Shown here: positions 41,137-51,186 of the stretch, piece after piece
Layout of the letters: each line of letters begins with the position of its first letter
Numbering within the stretch: position 1 is the first letter of the stretch
NCBI RefSeq assembly: GCF_000003815.2
Contig: NC_049983.1
Span: 25,412,401-25,476,400 of the forward strand
DNA: 64,000 nt
Direction of reading: 5' to 3'
Source: Branchiostoma floridae
Taxonomy: Eukaryota; Chordata; Leptocardii; Amphioxiformes; Branchiostomatidae
Notes under the pieces: model-generated
The model's database searches: none
What the model saw: the letters and a program-made list of their open reading frames with translations, nothing else
What the model was told of the DNA's origin: nothing
Program-made: the position numbers and the translations under genes

Positions 41137-41332
41137 CATGAAAGTTCATCTGTGTTGGTAAATGACATTGTGGAATAACTAAACTTTACCTAACAATACC
41201 AAGTTTGATTGGGTCGTACCACAAATTTTAAGCAGACTGGTCCATTCCGTGACAAGGCTGACGGAATCGGCTGAAGATTTGGGGTCCCAACCAAACTTGG
41301 TGCTGGTTAGGTAAAGTTTAGTTATTCCACAC
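41137..41332. mobile_element. 196-bp insertion with 12-bp flanking repeats and inverted ends
   Basis: The 12 bases 'aaagatacctag' occur at 41125-41136 and again at 41333-41344, while genes C, E and F have them once. The inserted sequence contains a long inverted repeat: 'gtggaataactaaacttta' with 'cctaac' near 41170, mirrored by 'gttaggtaaagtttag' with 'ttattccac' ending at 41330. The precise insertion with a 12-bp duplication suggests a short mobile element; the class is not clear. Confidence 0.65.
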
Positions 41333-41344
41333 AAAGATACCTAG

Positions 41345-42955
41345 TATCTGCAGAAGTCAGCTTAGTTGTTAGTAATGTATACGTATTAGACAACTTTGCG
41401 AAGGCTTCCATGCAAACATAAGGAACTTTGTACTTGGGAAAAACGTCTTTGTACATAGATTTTTTCTTCAAAATTTCTAACATAAAAACAGTTTCTACAT
41501 GATAAACCTTTTTAGTTTCTTTTTTGTCTAAGAATAATTAATGATGACATGATGAGCTGAATTATGTACACATCTTACAAATCTAGAGCTAAAGGGTCTT
41601 ATTTATTTATTGCTAATTTCCACAAGAAAGTACTGTAATTACAATAAATGAAAATAAATGAACTTTGCACGAGTGGTCATATAGAAGACGCATCAATTTA
41701 AAAAAAAGAAAAGTGAAATTACTCAACGTAGAGTCTACTTGCATTATTTATTACTCGTTTCTTTCTTATTAGTTGATTTACATGTTATTATACATGTATA
41801 TAGACAAATTTGTGGACAATGTACTTTATGGTACATATTTTCTGAAACCTTCGAGGAAGTGAGAATGTGTGGATTAGCTTTTTTCAATGATGTTACGTAT
41901 TCAATTGTTGTGAAATGAACTGAGTATATGAAGTGTTTCCCAACCTATTTCACCTGAACCATAACATTATCTCACATTTATTTCAAGCATCACTTAGCAC
42001 CCAATGTAATGGTAAATAGATCTTTGGGTGCAATGTTTGTACAATCATATTGTTGGAACGCATGTTTAGAGTCATGGATAATACACATTTATATTGTACA
42101 CATTTATATTGTATGATACTGAATGGTTCTTCACTTTAAGCGCCTTCACTGGCAAACATTTTTAAAATGTTAGTAATCGCTTTTATGTGTGCTTTTCTAA
42201 TAAAAGATGAAAACATCAATTCACCAGAGTTCCAAGGCCTTCGCTTAATCATATTAACCTTTTCTAGTGCAGGATCGTTAGTAATCCCCATCGATTATGC
42301 AAATAAGGTCCTCATTTGCAAATAAAATTGTCTTAGTAGATCATCTTCTCTACCCAAATAGTACAAATTGTTCGAAGTATGAAAATGTTAGCAAAGAAGG
42401 CTATTGACGAGTTTCCTCGTAAAATACGAACACGTGGCCCTAATTTGCATGATTTATGTCTAATAGTGTTCGCCTTAAGTTGGCTTCGTATTTTCTTAAG
42501 TATGAAATTTCCATCATTTACCACTATGGAATTATAGTATTTATCATTAATTATTCAAATCAAGTCTTTATTTGCATGAACGATATCTATAGGCATAATT
42601 TTTCTAAGTTACATATGTGACAAGTTTAAGAGTCCTACCTAGGGGTATTCACAGGGATAGAACAACAGAAATCAAGTGTCGTATCTTTATTTCATATTTG
42701 CTAATATTAGATGTGAACTGTTATTTTGTATGCTTTGCGAACGTTGATTGGCTGATACCCAAAGGACCAAACTTTTAGCCAGGGTCGGCAGAGAATCTGG
42801 TCGGCAGCCAGTGCAGTTTTTCTCGAAGGCCTTAAATGAGCACTCCGGGAGGTGTCATATAGGTGTTTGCCGGCAATCTCCTGCCCTGCATGACGTCACG
42901 GACATCACATCTCAATACGTGTGTACGTATTGATTTCACGAAGGCAGATTAGTCT
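41345..42955 (+). other. 3' flank of gene D, duplicated unit
   Basis: Colinear with the flanks after C, E and F ('gctaatttccacaagaa' at 41612, uninterrupted; 'tttcaagcatcacttagc'; 'gttagcaaagaaggctattg'). 42745-42895 ('tttttctcgaaggccttaa', 'cactccgggaggtgtcat') matches 58585-58735. No gene was seen. Confidence 0.65.
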
Positions 42956-43778
42956 ACCAATTGTTCGGCACACTGCGCATGCTCCAAATGACGTCAGCTC
43001 AGAACCCAGACATTAATGAGGCGGACCAGGTGTGGCCACACACCCACGGTGAGGAGCTCGAGTCAGACGGTCTGATTTTTATCGGTCCATCTAACAATAA
43101 CTGCTGACTTGTCCGGGAAAAATCTACCGGGGAACGGGTTGGTGTGACTTTTGGTTCTAATCGGACTACTTACACGTAGTTGCAGCGTTGTATGGTTAAG
43201 AAAAGATATGTAAGGCCGACATTGAGCAGGCCGACAACAGCCGATCACACGATAAATATTATTTCGGGGTGGGTCTATTCTTGTTCTCTTCGTGTTTAGG
43301 ACATTGATAGGTTGAGTGCCTCATAGCGAACGCATGGGTATAGTGTGAATATGGTGCACTATGCGATTCCAGAAGGGTGTGGTGAATTTCCCACCTGTTT
43401 AATATGAAGATGTTTGTGTTTGTGTCGAAATAGCCGCTTGAGAGAACACTCCTGGAAAACGACAAAACGTACACTACATAAGAGGCTAAACATCCATACT
43501 TTCATAGGTCCATTCATAGCTCCAAGTTGCCATTTGTCTACTTCCTTAGTCTGAGTTATACCGAGATAGATGACGTGTCAAAACAAAATCTACTGTATAA
43601 AGATTTCCAAAAGGCAGATTAGTCTACGTACCTATGTTTCAGATCACGCCGACGTCTGCTTTCAACATTAGAACAGCTACTGATTACTCTTTTATTGCCA
43701 ACCGAATGCAATTTATAACGACTCTTGCTTTCTTTGAAATCTTGAATGGCCCCTCCCCCTTTGTACACATGTGAAACC
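42956..43778 (+). repeat. Flank-unit repeat upstream of gene E
   Basis: Contains TGACGTCA at about 42989, TCAGACGGTCTGA at about 43063, 'gaacgggttggtgtgac', 'aaaatctactgtataaag' and the 'cccctccccctttgtac' block next to the MITE. From about 43560 onward it is close to identical with 51990-53750 upstream of gene F. Confidence 0.85.
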
Positions 43779-43781
43779 TTA

Positions 43782-44602
43782 GGCCGCGTTGATTTGACTA
43801 TAGGAAGGACATCTTCTGGGAACCCTATAACGGATGCGAGCGTGGGAATAAAAATGTTTGGCTCCACAAAAGTTCCTTTCATCGTAAAATCTAATCGGTC
43901 AGGAGGTTTTAGAAGTAGGTGGCTGATCACACAGAGTATGGAATACCGAACAAAAGATTCTTCATTTTTGTTCTTTCACATCATCTTTGACCTTAAATTC
44001 ACCAGTGGGATCCATGACATTAGCTTATGTTTTTTTTTCCATATATATTGGTTTGAAATCTACGGCATATTGTAATCATGTAGCCCCGCGGAAGTAAAGA
44101 AAATGTAAGCAATCCAATCAAGAACAGGTGAAACCTGACAGGTGATAATTAGGGAGGGCACGTATGCATTTAAATGAGAAGAACACGCATGCACGAGGCA
44201 GATACATACGTTCGGAACAAGGGCGAAGGAAGAGGGAGGGACAGCAGCAAAGAAGCCAGAAGGGGAAAGGGGTGGGTGTTGGGGGATCGGAAGGGTTGTA
44301 GTAAACCGCCTGCATGTGAGCGATTTAAAAGGCACACCCACCCGCCCTTCTTTGCACAGTAGATCAAACTGGAAGACCAAGACTCCGTCAATGCAGAAAC
44401 GTCCCACTTACACCCAATATCATTCCCCATACCTGACATGTGAGACGCCTTCTGTACTGTAGCGGAGGACTACATGATTGAGATATAGTCATATATTTGC
44501 TCATTTTGCAGATGCTTAGTTCGATTTACTTCATTTCGTTTGGAGACGGCCGTAAGTTGATACGGGTGCGGATGTCATCCATGTAATCAAATCAACATGG
44601 CC
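43782..44602. mobile_element. Harbinger-type MITE with nested insertion, gene E flank
   Basis: Left terminus GGCCGCGTTGATTTGACTAT, right terminus (reverse complement) GGCCATGTTGATTTGATTAC. TTA stands directly outside both ends (43779-43781 and 44603-44605), the 3-bp TWA target duplication known for PIF/Harbinger elements. About 400 of the 821 bases belong to a second element inserted inside. Confidence 0.85.
44074..44479. mobile_element. Nested inverted-repeat element inside the MITE
   Basis: Inserted relative to the copy at 23238-23624. Ends are 'aatcatgtagccccgcgg' on the left and, in reverse complement, 'aatcatgtagtcctccgc' on the right. The interior is GC-rich compared with its surroundings, with a purine-rich run ('gaagagggagggacagcagc'). 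Several overlapping minus-strand ORFs differ in frame and length between this copy and the one at 52494, which argues against coding. Confidence 0.7.
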
Positions 44603-44605
44603 TTA

Positions 44606-45335
44606 CATATATACAGATGTTTCAAAAGTACAGCCACGTTCTTACCACCAACTACAAAATAGAAATAGGTTGATGCATGGTGAAAGTAAAGTCATGTTCT
44701 TCAGCTGGTTGTGACAGAGAAAATATAATGTCGGTAGTCAAAGAGGGTATCAAACACCTAAGCCACACAGTAAACTTCTCAATTACTTCACGGAGCATTG
44801 TGCCCCACTGACTCTTGTTTTGCAAATATGGTTGGGGGTACCAGGTACTAACCGGAAGGCTAAAAGCGATCAAAAGCATATGAGCTGTGTAACAACAGTA
44901 TATGTAAGTAATAGGATGTGATTGCAGGAAGTAGGAAATTGAGAGCCTACTATTGGGAAGACAATTTATTATGCAAATTCTATTTTTCCTGGATGTTCCA
45001 TAATGAAACTACGTGTAGCATATATAATTCATGATAGTTGGAACATAGATGGGTGCCAAAAGTAATGGTCTTTTGTGCATGCCATAATTCTTTAGTATTG
45101 AATGGCAAGTGTTTTAGATAGTTAAAGATGACCGCCATGTGTATACATCTTTTCTTGCGGGAAGCAAAATGTGGTTTCAGTCGTCGAACACTACTTAACA
45201 TGTTGTATCTTCTTTTTTTCTCAGAAAGGAAATGTACAAGAAGCTAAACAAATGACTGCTTATTTTTTAATCACTTTGAGGGAAATTGAAACGAGTGATG
45301 GTTGTAGCAGCAACTATTTATCACACTGTACAATG
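44606..45335 (+). other. Proximal 5' flank of gene E
   Basis: Nearly identical to 53003-53730 before gene F. Includes 'ggttgggggtaccagg', 'ttattatgcaaattctat' and an acceptor-like pyrimidine run 'tatcttctttttttctcag' ending at about 45225, followed by 'aaaggaaatgtacaag'. The latter is a candidate boundary of a non-coding exon about 130 bases before the ATG. Confidence 0.55.
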
Positions 45336-45357
45336 ATTCTCTTTTCTTACAGGTAAA
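45335..45357 (+). promoter_or_regulatory. 3' splice acceptor before start codon, gene E
   Basis: 'ttctcttttcttacag' ends at 45352, followed by GTAAA and the ATG at 45358. Confidence 0.7.
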
Positions 45358-48300
45358 ATGTCTTACATGGTACAGAAACTGCTGGTCCTTTTGCTGGTTG
45401 GTCCCGCTTGGTCCTGGTTGCTCCAGAGAGGAACTGGACCACCCACGCCCTGCAGCAATAGATGTCCATCAGACTGTGACTGCAGCGACAGAGGTCTCAG
45501 CAAGGTTCCTCAGTATCTGCCTAAAAGTATCGCTAGTCTTAAGTTAGGGCGCAATGCCATCAAAAGCCTGTCTTCATCTGACCTTTCCAGGTACCAGGCT
45601 TTGAAATACCTGATCGCATCTCGTCAGATATCTGTTGTGCAGCCTGGAGCATTTTCAAATCTTATTCAGCTGGAATGTTTACACCTTAGTTACAACCAGC
45701 TAACAAGCATTCATCCTGGTACATTCTCAAATATACCTAAGCTGAAGGAATTGTACCTGCGCCGTAACCATCTATCTAGCATTCCACCTGGAGCATTCTC
45801 AAATCTACCCAGTCTTGAATATTTGACTCTAACAGAAAACGACCTGGCCAACATTCAGCCTGGCGTATTCTCAAACCTACCCAAGCTTGAACGATTGTCC
45901 TTGAGTCTCAATAACCTAACTAAAATTCATCCTGATGCATTCTCCAATCTACCGCAGCTCCTTGCGTTACACCTGAACTCGAATAGGATAACTAACATTG
46001 ATTCTGATACGTTCTCAAACATACCCACGCTGCGAGATTTGGTAATGGACAACAACCAAATAACTGGCATTCAATCTGGTACAAGCGTACCCGAACTCCA
46101 GCTGTTAATGTTAGCGTATAACCAGATAACTAACATTAGTCCTGGTGCATTCTCACACCACCACCAGCTCCAATGGGTAGATCTGAAGTACAACCATATA
46201 ACCGAGATCCAACCTGGCACACTTTCAAATCTCGCAAGGCTAGATAATTCATACCTGAATTCTAATCAAATGACAACCATTCAACCTGGCACATTCCAAA
46301 ACCTACCCAAACATGCTACACATATAGGTCTGAGTGGCAACCCCTGGCAGTGTGACTGTAGGATGATTCCATTCAGGAAATGGATGACAAAATGGCATTT
46401 GTTTGAAAGCGAAGTTATTTGTGAGGAACCTGGTAAGTTTCGAGGGCAAAAGCTCCAAGATATAGAGCCCGGAAATTTGATCTGTGAAAAACCGAAAATC
46501 GTCAGTTTTCAAAGAAGCAAAGGTGATGCACCGTTGTGTGCTATGGCGCTGCATTTAATCTGCAACGCTTCAGGGATTCCTGATCCAGACATTACGGTCA
46601 CTCATCCATCTGGACAAAACGCAACTGTTAGGTCAGATGGGAGAGTTACTGTCAATAAGAATGGTAGCATCATCGTAAGGGATCTTACTAAAAAGGATTC
46701 CGGTTCATACCTTTGCATTGCAGCAAATCATGTCGCCTCTTCAGTTGCGGCACTGTTTGTTGAAATATCATGTACGATTCCAACATCGGTGATATCAAAA
46801 ACATCTGAATCAGCACTTGGCTGTAAAACCAGCCCCGTAGTCACAGGCTCAGCAATTGTCCCAACAAGTCCTACTGGCTCCGCACCTTCCACATTCTCTG
46901 CTGATGGTAAATTACCGTCAGACATATCAACATCGGTGATATCAAAAACCTCTTTAGCAGCACTTGGAGGTAAAACCAGCCCCGTAGTCACAGGCTCAGC
47001 AATTGCCCCAACAAGTCCTGCTGGCTCAGCACCTTCCACATTCTCTGTTGCTAATAAAATGCCGTCAGACACATCAACAACGTCTCAACTAGGCACTGCT
47101 AACACATCTGTTGCCATGAACCCAGTATTGTCTGAAGACCCAATCACTTTGAGGTTTAGGAGGATAAAGAATAACACGTTGGTTTGGGGGGTCACTCTCC
47201 GTCTAGCCTGTGGAGGAGTACCTTCATCAAACATTACGGTCATTCTCCCATCTGGACTCAACACAAGCGTTGATGAGTCAAGTGGGAGAGTAACTGTAGA
47301 GGTGAATGGTACAACTTTTACCATTACCATAACAGATGTTAATGTGACAGATGCTGGTCTGTACAGCCACATTGCCGTGCGACCAAATGGATCCTCATCT
47401 GCCACAGTAACTGTTGTTATCAAAGACAAAGGCCCATCTTCAGTTACACCCAAAACTTCTTCGCCTGCCACCTCTCCACCTGGCAAGACAGAAAGCAATG
47501 CTGGCCCGGTGGTTCTCTACCCGTTAGTTGCTTTCGGTACACTTGCTGCAATCCTGATTATATTTGGCGCTGTTATAATCATGTTTCTGCGTAGGGCTCA
47601 AAAGTCCCCTTTGGTTTCTGTATCTGCTGCTATTTTTGACAGTATGAACACAATCGCAACAAGTGACAAAGATAGCTCAAAGGAGCAGACGGGTAGATCG
47701 CCAACCCCTGGCAACACCCACTGCCCCGAAGGTTCAAACGAACAATCTAACGAATATGAGAATAGCGAAGAAGCATGTACACTCGAACAACCTAACATAT
47801 ATGAGAATGAGGAACACACAGGCACAATCGCACAAGCTTACAAGGTAGCAGGTTCTCCCTCTAAAGGACATGAATGTCCAAAGGCAAGAAATCAAACTAA
47901 GTCAGGTTGTGCCCTCCACGCAGTGATGGTTCACAAGCCGTTTACGTATGAAAATAGTGAAGAGGAGACTGTGCTTGGTGTTGAAGATGAGCACGTGTAT
48001 GTCAATGGTGATGATGAGAAAATAGCGGCTGATGCCTCTCAGGCCATAAATCAGTATGGCTGTGAGGAGGTAGTTCCTACTCACGAGTTTAACCGCATGG
48101 TTGGTGGTGAGGCTGAGACAGATGTAAGTACATGTGTTTCATCTCAGCTTATCTATGGAAAGGACAGTGATGAAACAATGAGTACTGTCTCGCCAGCGAT
48201 CTACAAAAATAACACTAAACAGTGTGAATCTGGTGTTTCTCATATCATCTACGGAAATGATAATGAAGGTAATGATACGGTAGTATCTACCCCTTCTCTG

Positions 48301-48498
48301 GTTAACCATGAGTCTGGTAATGAGGCTGAGGCAGTAGCATATGCTCCTTCTCAATTCATATATGAGAATGACAAGGTGGAAGCTGCGTTTGAAGCCTCAT
48401 CAGTTATTTACAATGAAAGCGGTAAACAGGAAAATTCTGCAGATTCTCATGTCATCTATGGAAATGACGATGGGAGACCAGCAGATGATGTTCCTTAA
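45358..48498 (+). CDS. LRR-Ig transmembrane receptor E (1046 aa, mosaic)
   Basis: Signal peptide 1-20; LRRNT (32-55); eleven LRRs (58-318), one short (LRR8, 22 residues); LRRCT with NPWQCDC at 328-334. Ig1 about 378-470 (Cys402/Cys453). The stalk is the longest of the family because a 49-residue block (SVISKTS...) is present twice. Ig2 has Cys618, and His replaces the F-strand cysteine (DAGLYSHIAV). Transmembrane helix about 717-744. The tail (745-1046) has EYENSEEA, IYENEEHT, TYENSEEE, VYVNGDDE, IYKNNTKQ, IYGNDNEG, IYENDKVE, IYNESGKQ and IYGNDDGR; IYGKDSDE has lost the asparagine. From LRRCT to Ig1 the DNA is almost that of gene C, whereas the membrane region is almost that of gene D, so the gene looks recombined. 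It extends eight codons past the C-terminus of D (GRPADDVP). Confidence 0.95.
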   Translation: MSYMVQKLLVLLLVGPAWSWLLQRGTGPPTPCSNRCPSDCDCSDRGLSKVPQYLPKSIASLKLGRNAIKSLSSSDLSRYQALKYLIASRQISVVQPGAFSNLIQLECLHLSYNQLTSIHPGTFSNIPKLKELYLRRNHLSSIPPGAFSNLPSLEYLTLTENDLANIQPGVFSNLPKLERLSLSLNNLTKIHPDAFSNLPQLLALHLNSNRITNIDSDTFSNIPTLRDLVMDNNQITGIQSGTSVPELQLLMLAYNQITNISPGAFSHHHQLQWVDLKYNHITEIQPGTLSNLARLDNSYLNSNQMTTIQPGTFQNLPKHATHIGLSGNPWQCDCRMIPFRKWMTKWHLFESEVICEEPGKFRGQKLQDIEPGNLICEKPKIVSFQRSKGDAPLCAMALHLICNASGIPDPDITVTHPSGQNATVRSDGRVTVNKNGSIIVRDLTKKDSGSYLCIAANHVASSVAALFVEISCTIPTSVISKTSESALGCKTSPVVTGSAIVPTSPTGSAPSTFSADGKLPSDISTSVISKTSLAALGGKTSPVVTGSAIAPTSPAGSAPSTFSVANKMPSDTSTTSQLGTANTSVAMNPVLSEDPITLRFRRIKNNTLVWGVTLRLACGGVPSSNITVILPSGLNTSVDESSGRVTVEVNGTTFTITITDVNVTDAGLYSHIAVRPNGSSSATVTVVIKDKGPSSVTPKTSSPATSPPGKTESNAGPVVLYPLVAFGTLAAILIIFGAVIIMFLRRAQKSPLVSVSAAIFDSMNTIATSDKDSSKEQTGRSPTPGNTHCPEGSNEQSNEYENSEEACTLEQPNIYENEEHTGTIAQAYKVAGSPSKGHECPKARNQTKSGCALHAVMVHKPFTYENSEEETVLGVEDEHVYVNGDDEKIAADASQAINQYGCEEVVPTHEFNRMVGGEAETDVSTCVSSQLIYGKDSDETMSTVSPAIYKNNTKQCESGVSHIIYGNDNEGNDTVVSTPSLVNHESGNEAEAVAYAPSQFIYENDKVEAAFEASSVIYNESGKQENSADSHVIYGNDDGRPADDVP
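46791..47084 (+). repeat. 147-bp in-frame duplication in the stalk of gene E
   Basis: 'gatatcaaaa' starts at 46791 and 46938. Each copy encodes 49 residues beginning ISKTS and containing KTSPVVTGSAI and SAPSTFS. The first copy ends like the gene D stalk (SADGK.PSDISTS), the second like the gene C stalk (SVA.KMPSDTSTTS). This fits unequal exchange between two receptor genes. Confidence 0.9.
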
Positions 48499-48510
48499 TT
48501 TTCCTTGAAA

Positions 48511-48516
48511 AATAAA
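48511..48516 (+). terminator. Poly(A) signal of gene E
   Basis: AATAAA 13 bases after the stop, in the conserved 'aataaagatacctag' context. Confidence 0.7.
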
Positions 48517-48895
48517 GATACCTAGTATCTACAGAAGTCAGCTTTGTTGTCCGGAAAGTGTACAACTTTGCTAATACTTTCATGTAAATATAAGAAATTG
48601 TCAAAATAGATTGAAAGATATCTAGTATCTTTTAAAGTCAGGTTTATTGTCGGAAAAGTGTACATATTTTACAACTTTGCCAAGATTCCAATGTAAACCC
48701 AACAAACATTTTACTTGAGAAAAACGTCTTTGTACATCGACGTTGTTTTTTTTCAGAATGTCCAAGGTAAAAAAAAAAAGATGATAAATATTTTGAAAAT
48801 TTCTACGTAAGAATGATTTATAATGACATGAAAGGCTGAATTATATATTATGTATTGTACAAATCTAGAGCTAAAGAGTCCTATTTGTTTATTGC
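48517..48895 (+). other. 3' flank of gene E before the MITE
   Basis: Contains a partly repeated copy of the post-stop sequence: 'agatatctagtatcttttaaagtcag' type block at 48616 echoes 48517-48545. Then 'tttgtacatcga' and the 'ttattgctaa' target. Non-coding. Confidence 0.5.
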
Positions 48896-48898
48896 TAA

Positions 48899-49296
48899 GG
48901 CCATGCTGATTTGATTATATGGATTACGTCCACGCGCGCATCAATTGTCTGCATCTTCCAAAGAACAAAGTTTTTAAGCAAACAGTATATCGTACATAGC
49001 AGCTGCAATATGAGCAAACATATGCCGTAGATTGCACAAAAATATCCGAAAAGGTATACGTATATCAATGTCTATTTTAAGATTAAGGAAAAAGTGTGAA
49101 AGCACTAAAATGAAGAATGTATTGTTCGTTATACCATATTTCTTGCATTCAGTCATTTGTGAAAACTCTCCTGACCACTTAGATTTCATAATGAAGGCAT
49201 TTTTTTGGCAAAAAAACAACCTTTTTTTGTTCGCACGCTCACATCAATTTGGGGGTTCCAAGAGGATTTCATCCATATAATCAAATCAACGTGGCC
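48899..49296. mobile_element. Harbinger-type MITE, 398 bp, clean TAA target duplication
   Basis: Termini GGCCATGCTGATTTGATTAT and (reverse complement) GGCCACGTTGATTTGATTAT. TAA flanks both sides (48896-48898, 49297-49299). The paralogous flanks of C (33305) and D (41612) read 'gctaatttccacaag' uninterrupted, so the insertion postdates the gene duplications and gives direct proof of a 3-bp TAA duplication. Confidence 0.9.
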
Positions 49297-49299
49297 TAA

Positions 49300-50890
49300 T
49301 TTGCACAAGAAAGTAATTACAATAGTTGAAAATAAATGAGTGCAAGTGTGGCCTCACAGCAACTCGAAAAGCTGATAAGTTGACCACCCTTTAACAATTC
49401 AATAAATCAAATTAAGTACCATGTACAATTCGTCATATATAAGAAAAATAAATGAATGAATGAATGAATAAAAGAAGGAAAGGAAATGAATAAAATTGTA
49501 AATATGTAAGACATGTATCAAATACTAGTAAAGATAGTCAAATCTGCTTCAGAATGATTGACACAAAAATAAAAGCTGCAAATAATGTTACCACATGTGA
49601 AATAATTCGTTATATTAAAAAACGAGCCAACAATCTAATAGAAGAAACCGTAAGAAGCATCCATTTCAAAAAGGACAAAAGGAAAATCAACAAAATGTAA
49701 AATTTACTAGTATCACGTATCATTTATTACTTGTTTATTTCTTATGTATGAAGACACGTTCATAGGCAACGTATTTAATGGAACATGTTTTTTTTTAGAC
49801 CTTCGAGAAAGTTAAAGTATGCGGATTGCCTTTTTCAATGATGTTATTTATAAGAATGTGATGTGTTTCCATGCCTATTTCACCTATACCATAGTATTAT
49901 CTCACATGTATTTCAAGCATCACTTAGCACCCAATGTAATGGCAAATGGATATTTGTCTGATTTGTCAAGTGCGACAGTAACTCCTGGTTAGACACATTC
50001 ATGTTGTATGATATTGAATGGCTGTTTATTTTAAGCGCCTTCACCGACAAACATTAGAAATGTGAGCTTTTCTAATAAACGGCGAAAGCATCATTTCCCT
50101 CCATGGCCTCGTTCCTTCGCTAAACGATGTTAACTTTTTGTAGTGAATAATCATTAGAAATTGCCATTGATCATGCAAATAAGGTCCTCATCTGCTTATC
50201 GAATCGTCTTAGTTGATGATCTTCTCTAAGCAAATAGTGAAAATTGTTCGAAATGTAAAAATGTTAGCAAAGAAGGCTATTGTCATGTTTCCTCATACAT
50301 TATGTACACTTGGCCCTAATTTGCATGATTTATGTCTAATAGTGTTCCTCTTGAGTTAGCTTCGTATTTCCTCAAGTATAAAATTCCCGTCATTGACCAC
50401 TATTAAATTATAGTATCTATCATTAATTATTCAAATTAAGTCTTTATTTGCATAACAGATATCTATAGGCATCCTCTTTTTCAGTCACATATGTGACAAG
50501 TTTGAGAGTCCTATCACGGGGTATTCACAGCGATAGAACGACAAAAATCAAGTGTCCTATCTTCATTTGATATTTGCTAGTATTAGATGTGAACAGGTAC
50601 TATGGATGACCTGTGAAAGTTGATTGGCTGTTACCCTGGGAACTAGACTTTCAGCCAGGGCCGGCAAAGAATCTGACAGCAAGGGCAGTTCTTCCCGAGG
50701 ACCCTAGATAAGCACACTGGTCAGGTGTTTGCCTACCCTCCATGACCTCTCCCCGGATTGCTAATCTTTAGTTCCTCGGGAAGAGGAAGAGCTACCCGAA
50801 CAGATTCTCTCTTGACCTGGCTAAAAGTCTGGCTCCCAGAGTAATTGGTAGACAACAAGAGAAAGTCCCCACTTGTCCACACTCGTGTTA
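49300..50890 (+). other. 3' flank of gene E, duplicated unit
   Basis: Colinear with the C, D and F flanks, with a (TGAA)n run at about 49453-49470. 'gttagcaaagaaggctattg' (50263) and 'gagagtcctatcac' are shared. 50820-50885 ('aaagtctggctcccag', 'gttaagaggcggtgtcc') matches 35550-35625. No gene was seen. Confidence 0.65.
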
Positions 50891-50895
50891 AGAGG

Positions 50896-51184
50896 CGGTG
50901 TCCCTTTGACCCACCCACGCGCATCCGCCGCCATATCTATTTTGAACATAACATCGTAAAATCCGACGCAAACGGGCCGATTTCGGCACAAACTCGCGCT
51001 ATAGTTATCATCGAAAATTGATGACACCTCAAGGTCGTCGCGGTCCTAATTTTGGCCAGGTGGTCGTTATGAAGAGGTCGCTTAATGCTTACGTCAATAG
51101 GTACAATTTTCGGTAGAGACAAAAAGCGGTCGTATTGGCCAGGTGGTCGCTATGAAGAGGTGGTCGCTTGGTCAGGTTTTACAG
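50896..51184. mobile_element. Left-truncated mariner-type element
   Basis: Matches the right third of the element at 21416-22231, from 'tttgacccacccacgcg' to the terminus 'aggttttacag', followed by TA and the same 'acctacgaaaatcatcacc' flank. Because it sits at the same relative site, the insertion is older than the unit duplication. The left part was later removed and now abuts 'aggcggtgtcc'. Confidence 0.8.
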
Positions 51185-51186
51185 TA

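Noticed and set aside
44060-44439. Several overlapping minus-strand ORFs in the nested element, also at 52480-52901
   Set aside because: They differ in frame and length between the two nearly identical copies, so the protein is not conserved.
44960-44985. Octamer ATGCAAAT as a POU-factor site upstream of E and F
   Set aside because: The same octamer is part of dispersed 'attatgcaaat' repeats all over the window, so its presence here carries no weight.
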